8,225 nucleotides of DNA, from contig PIXU01000011.1 of the NCBI GenBank assembly GCA_003601795.1, forward strand, positions 1-8,225, in the 5' to 3' direction. The notes beneath the pieces are model-generated. The model saw nothing but the letters and a program-made list of their open reading frames with translations. It made no database searches and was not told where the DNA came from. The stretch comes from Candidatus Methanophagales archaeon (lineage in GTDB: Archaea; Halobacteriota; Syntropharchaeia; Alkanophagales; Methanospirareceae). Below are positions 6,224 through 8,225 of the stretch, one piece after another. The stretch's first letter is position 1. Each line of letters opens with the position of its first letter. Position numbers and translations under genes: made by a program.

Positions 6224-6754
6224 ATGAAAACGATGTATAAGGCAGTCATTGCTATCGTAATAGTAGTGGTGGCTGCCGTATTTATTTTATTTTCTTTAAA
6301 ATTCTCTTTTGAACCAAATCTTCCAGATAGTAACGTTTATATAGAGAATTTGACATGGACGAACGTTACACGCGTCAACGAAACGACATACAGAGTATCT
6401 TTATCCATGGATATAACCTATCGCTATAAGGAGGCATGGACGTATATAAATGAAAATAAACCGCTTCCGGATGATTTTTTACCAGTTAGAATTCGGGCGC
6501 TTGCAGGACCCTGGGGCGGTGGGGTGCCGTACAGAGAGCGGGAGGTACCTTTTGCAGAAAACATAACTTTACAGTATCGACAAAAATATCCTTTTGATTG
6601 CACCTTCGACTTAAAAGCCGGTAAAAACTACAATATAATAGTAGAATCTCATTGGAAAGAATATTTTGCTACACCGCATCCATATTATGGAAAATGGAGA
6701 TGGACATTTTTAGGAGGAGGAGCTACTGAAATAGATTTAACACAAGGTCGGTAA
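6224..6754 (+). CDS. N-anchored membrane protein with extracellular beta domain, coupled to the peptidase
   Basis: A 176-residue protein from ATG 6224. Residues 6-26 form one hydrophobic helix after MKTMYK. The rest is extracellular-like and beta-rich (YIENLTWTNVTRVNETTYRVSLSMDITYRY, then an aromatic-rich end with YYGKWRWTFLGGG), with N-X-S/T sites at Asn42, Asn47, Asn52 and Asn113. No family recognised. An earlier in-frame GTG at 6197 would overlap the peptidase stop as GTGA and add nine residues (MRDKHKKIK). I prefer the ATG because the stretch between is A-rich like the spacers before the other starts here, but coupling through the GTG cannot be excluded. Either way there is no room for a promoter, so it is transcribed with the peptidase and may anchor, bind or protect against it; that role is inferred only from position. 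Confidence 0.7.
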   Translation: MKTMYKAVIAIVIVVVAAVFILFSLKFSFEPNLPDSNVYIENLTWTNVTRVNETTYRVSLSMDITYRYKEAWTYINENKPLPDDFLPVRIRALAGPWGGGVPYREREVPFAENITLQYRQKYPFDCTFDLKAGKNYNIIVESHWKEYFATPHPYYGKWRWTFLGGGATEIDLTQGR

Positions 6755-6872
6755 AGTGTGTTAAGGAGAATTCAGGAGAGTTAGATTCATAAGTAATTGA
6801 AGAAAAAACGCGGGGTCAAAAACAGACAAAAGATTGTGGTTCATGTTCTGGAAGTACGGGAGCAGATAATCG

Positions 6873-6889
6873 TTTTCCTTTTTTATTTT
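6873..6889 (+). terminator. T-rich terminator after the peptidase operon
   Basis: TTTT, CC, T6, A and TTTT lie 118 bases after the 6754 stop and fit archaeal T-tract termination. The 6755-6872 stretch between contains GGAG-like sites near 6763 and 6774 but no reading frame worth calling. Confidence 0.5.
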
Positions 6890-6912
6890 CCCAACACTTC
6901 AATTACTTTCCT

Positions 6913-7171
6913 TCTTTTTCAGTTTAAACCTTAACTCTTCCAATTTTAGGGAATAAGTATACAAAACACTGAACTCCTCAATCTTCTCTTGCAAATTGCA
7001 CGCTATACGTAAGCATAAGTGTTTTAATCTATTTATTCCTTGATAGGGAATAAAAAACATGAAGGGAAAGAGTGCATAGAAAGCTTATATGAACCAAAAC
7101 AACCTCTATATGACTCTTTAAGATTGATATATTCCCTAAATGAGCGGAGTTAAGGTTATAAAATTGAAAAG
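6913..7171. repeat. Non-coding block bounded by imperfect inverted repeats, MITE-like
   Basis: The left arm holds AACCTTAACTC (6927-6937) and TTTAGGGAATA (6945-6955). The right arm holds the exact reverse complements, TATTCCCTAAA (7130-7140) and GAGTTAAGGTT (7147-7157), in the right order with spacers of 7 and 6 bases. Weaker pairing continues outward (CAGTTTA near 6920 with TAAAATTG near 7160). Inside are a hairpin TTTATTCC/GGAATAAA (7032-7054) that repeats the GGGAATA motif, and AAAACACT/AGTGTTTT (6963-6970 and 7018-7025). No protein is encoded. It could be a miniature transposable element or a structured RNA; no target-site duplication was identified. Confidence 0.5.
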
Positions 7172-7199
7172 CTAACGGTTATTAGCAAAAAGAATGAAT

Positions 7200-7209
7200 T
7201 TTATATAAA
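7200..7209 (+). promoter_or_regulatory. TATA box for the 7348 gene
   Basis: TTTATATAAA sits immediately before the CTTTGCTTTTTG that begins leader copy 2. A closely matching CATATAAAC precedes copy 3 at 8072-8080. The predicted transcript start, about 25 bases on, falls near 7229, in the loop of the first inverted repeat. Confidence 0.65.
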
Positions 7210-7210
7210 C

Positions 7211-7347
7211 CTTTGCTTTTTGTTCGGTAAAAACCGAACGTTTTCGGTAGCTTTATCAGGGGTTTGAACGGTACTATCACTGAGCGCCGAGGAGGGGCGT
7301 GATGATAGAAGTACCAAAAAGTTTAGGAGGTGAAAAGAAGAAAAAAA
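7211..7347 (+). promoter_or_regulatory. Repeated promoter-leader cassette, copy 2
   Basis: By eye about 90 per cent identical to copy 1, apart from a 2-base length change near 7280. Hairpin one is GTTCGGT (7222-7228) with ACCGAAC (7233-7239). Hairpin two uses ACCGAA (7233-7238) with TTCGGT (7243-7248), so only one can form. The lower leader folds as GGTACT (7270-7275) with AGTACC (7310-7315), ATCA (7276-7279) with TGAT (7300-7303), and CGCC (7285-7288) with GGCG (7296-7299), leaving GAGGAGG in the loop. It ends with AGGAGGTGA (7325-7333) and eight As running into ATG 7348. This is the best-formed of the three copies. Confidence 0.7.
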
Positions 7348-7914
7348 ATGAAAAAGATATGGGCGATCGGCGTAATAGCGGTACTGATAGTAAGCGGTAT
7401 TGGATTGATTACGGCTACAGGAGACAGACCGACTGATGGAGTTGTGCCACCAACTAACCCACCTGAGTATCCACCGATAAATAGGTCAGAAGAAGCATCC
7501 GTGGCATCGACACCCGAAAGACCTGTTGCACCAACTGAAAAAGGTTCTACGGAGTGGGAAGAGCTCATAGCAGTGGGATTTTATCCTCAAGAGAGAAGAC
7601 TATGTGCAGTGATACATATAAAGAAACCTTCCGGGTATAACGGTGAGAATGAATACGTCCATTTCTGGGCGGACTGGAACAATGATGGTGACTACAATGA
7701 CTGGGGAGAGGATCTTGGTGCAACTTATGTCCCTGTAACTGATCCGGGTGCAGTGCCTTTACCTCTGGAATACAGCGTTTACAAAGATATAATCCCAAGA
7801 GCGGACGTAGGATCAGTGGTCCATGTGAATGCAACTCTGGGATACGGATATGATCTCAACCCGAATTGCGGCAATAGCATTGAAACCTGGATACGCATAG
7901 ACCCGATAAGGTAG
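7348..7914 (+). CDS. Exported beta-sandwich protein with calcium-loop-like segment
   Basis: A 188-residue protein. Residues 1-23 are a signal peptide very close in DNA and protein to that of the 5100 gene (MKKIWAIG, then a hydrophobic core). A Pro/Thr-rich linker (27-65) precedes a domain (68-188) with FWADWNNDGDYNDWGEDLG (106-124), an Asp/Asn ladder like an EF-hand-type calcium loop, and an end ATLGYG followed by GNSIETWIRIDP. This order matches what I recall of uncharacterised secreted beta-sandwich proteins in bacteria and archaea that carry VDWNNDGD- and ATLSW-type motifs; the family has no firm function. ATG 7348 is preferred to the in-frame GTG at 7330 because the GTG lies within AGGAGGTGA and the equivalent GTG in copy 1 leads to a stop. 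The role is probably at the cell surface or in the medium. Confidence 0.75.
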   Translation: MKKIWAIGVIAVLIVSGIGLITATGDRPTDGVVPPTNPPEYPPINRSEEASVASTPERPVAPTEKGSTEWEELIAVGFYPQERRLCAVIHIKKPSGYNGENEYVHFWADWNNDGDYNDWGEDLGATYVPVTDPGAVPLPLEYSVYKDIIPRADVGSVVHVNATLGYGYDLNPNCGNSIETWIRIDPIR

Positions 7915-7950
7915 CGGAAGGGAAGCGAACTCAACAAAAATTCCTCCATC

Positions 7951-7968
7951 TTTTTCTTTTTTATTTTT
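7951..7968 (+). terminator. T-rich terminator after the 7348 gene
   Basis: Runs of five, six and then five Ts separated by C, T and A form an 18-base T tract 37 bases after the stop, typical of archaeal termination. The following 7969-8071 shows nothing recognisable. Confidence 0.6.
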
Positions 7969-8071
7969 AGAGTGAGACAAAAACAAAAGGGGCTAATAAA
8001 GCATTATAGCTCAAGTGAAGAGGATAGTCTCAAGTACCATAACGGCATTTTCAGGGTAATTGTGATTCCAC

Positions 8072-8212
8072 CATATAAACCTTTGCTTTCCGTTCGCTAA
8101 AAACCGAACGTTTTCGGTAGTTTTATCAGGGGTTGGAGCGATATTATCAGTGAGCGCCGAGGAAGGGCGCGATGATAGAAATGCCCAAAAAGTTGGGAGG
8201 TGATATGGAAAG
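8072..8212 (+). promoter_or_regulatory. Repeated promoter-leader cassette, copy 3, with TATA box
   Basis: The TATA-like CATATAAAC (8072-8080) leads directly into CTTTGCTTTC and the same leader as copies 1 and 2. The first hairpin is weakened by one change (GTTCGCT, 8092-8098, facing ACCGAAC, 8103-8109), while the second (ACCGAA with TTCGGT, 8113-8118) is intact. In the lower stem GATATT (8140-8145) faces AATGCC (8180-8185). Compared with copy 2 one C-G pair has become T-A and one T-A has become T-G, while one G-C pair is lost. The ribosome site GGGAGGTGAT (8195-8204) is only 8 bases from the ATG at 8213. Confidence 0.7.
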
Positions 8213-8225
8213 ATGAAGAAAAAGA
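8213..8225 (+). CDS. Start of a further exported-protein gene (cut by window end)
   Basis: ATG AAG AAA AAG follows a strong, well-spaced ribosome site and the third copy of the repeated leader, so a signal peptide of the MKK type is expected beyond the window. The ATG at 8205 was rejected because it stops after three codons, with its TGA overlapping this start. Confidence 0.6.

Overview
The window looks archaeal, most likely from a mesophilic euryarchaeon. The reasons are T-rich termination tracts (TTTTTATTTTTA type), AT-rich TATA boxes at archaeal spacing, strong AGGAGGTGA ribosome binding sites, and a run of Sec-exported or membrane-anchored proteins with near-identical MKKI(W/L)A(I/M)G signal peptides. 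A lineage such as the ANME-1/Methanophagales group would fit, but that is an impression from this style of signal peptide, not something the sequence proves. No rRNA, tRNA, CRISPR array or transposase gene was seen. All genes read on the + strand.

Layout. Positions 1-357 hold a T-rich terminator of an upstream gene, a 21-bp-period array of GTTCC/GGAAC palindromes, a TATA box and a structured leader. These drive an exported protein (358-1212). A second promoter with one palindrome at the same distance from its TATA box (1300-1328) drives an exported protein broken by a frameshift (1405-2461), followed by a hairpin terminator. Next come a small N-anchored protein (2537-2923), a decayed gene in three reading-frame segments (2924-3769), and an N-anchored protein made of two duplicated beta domains (3816-4772).

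The right half is organised around a repeated cassette. Three copies (about 4966-5147, 7211-7390, and 8081 to the window end) carry the same TATA-proximal inverted repeats, the same long structured leader and the same AGGAGGTGA site. The first two can be seen running on into the same signal-peptide DNA; the third is cut off just after its start codon. Each copy precedes a gene, and the two complete mature proteins are unrelated: a C39-like cysteine peptidase (5100-6200, coupled to a small membrane-anchored protein, 6224-6754) and a beta-sandwich protein with a calcium-loop-like Asp/Asn-rich segment (7348-7914). The third gene starts at 8213. The 6755-7199 gap holds a terminator and a roughly 250-bp block bounded by imperfect inverted repeats.

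Taken together this is a surface/exoprotein cluster in which a promoter-leader-signal-peptide module has been reused in front of different exported domains. It appears to fall into two regulatory classes, with GTTCC palindromes or with GTTCGGT hairpins. Shared regulation and export are inferred from the repeated DNA. The functions of most mature proteins are not known.
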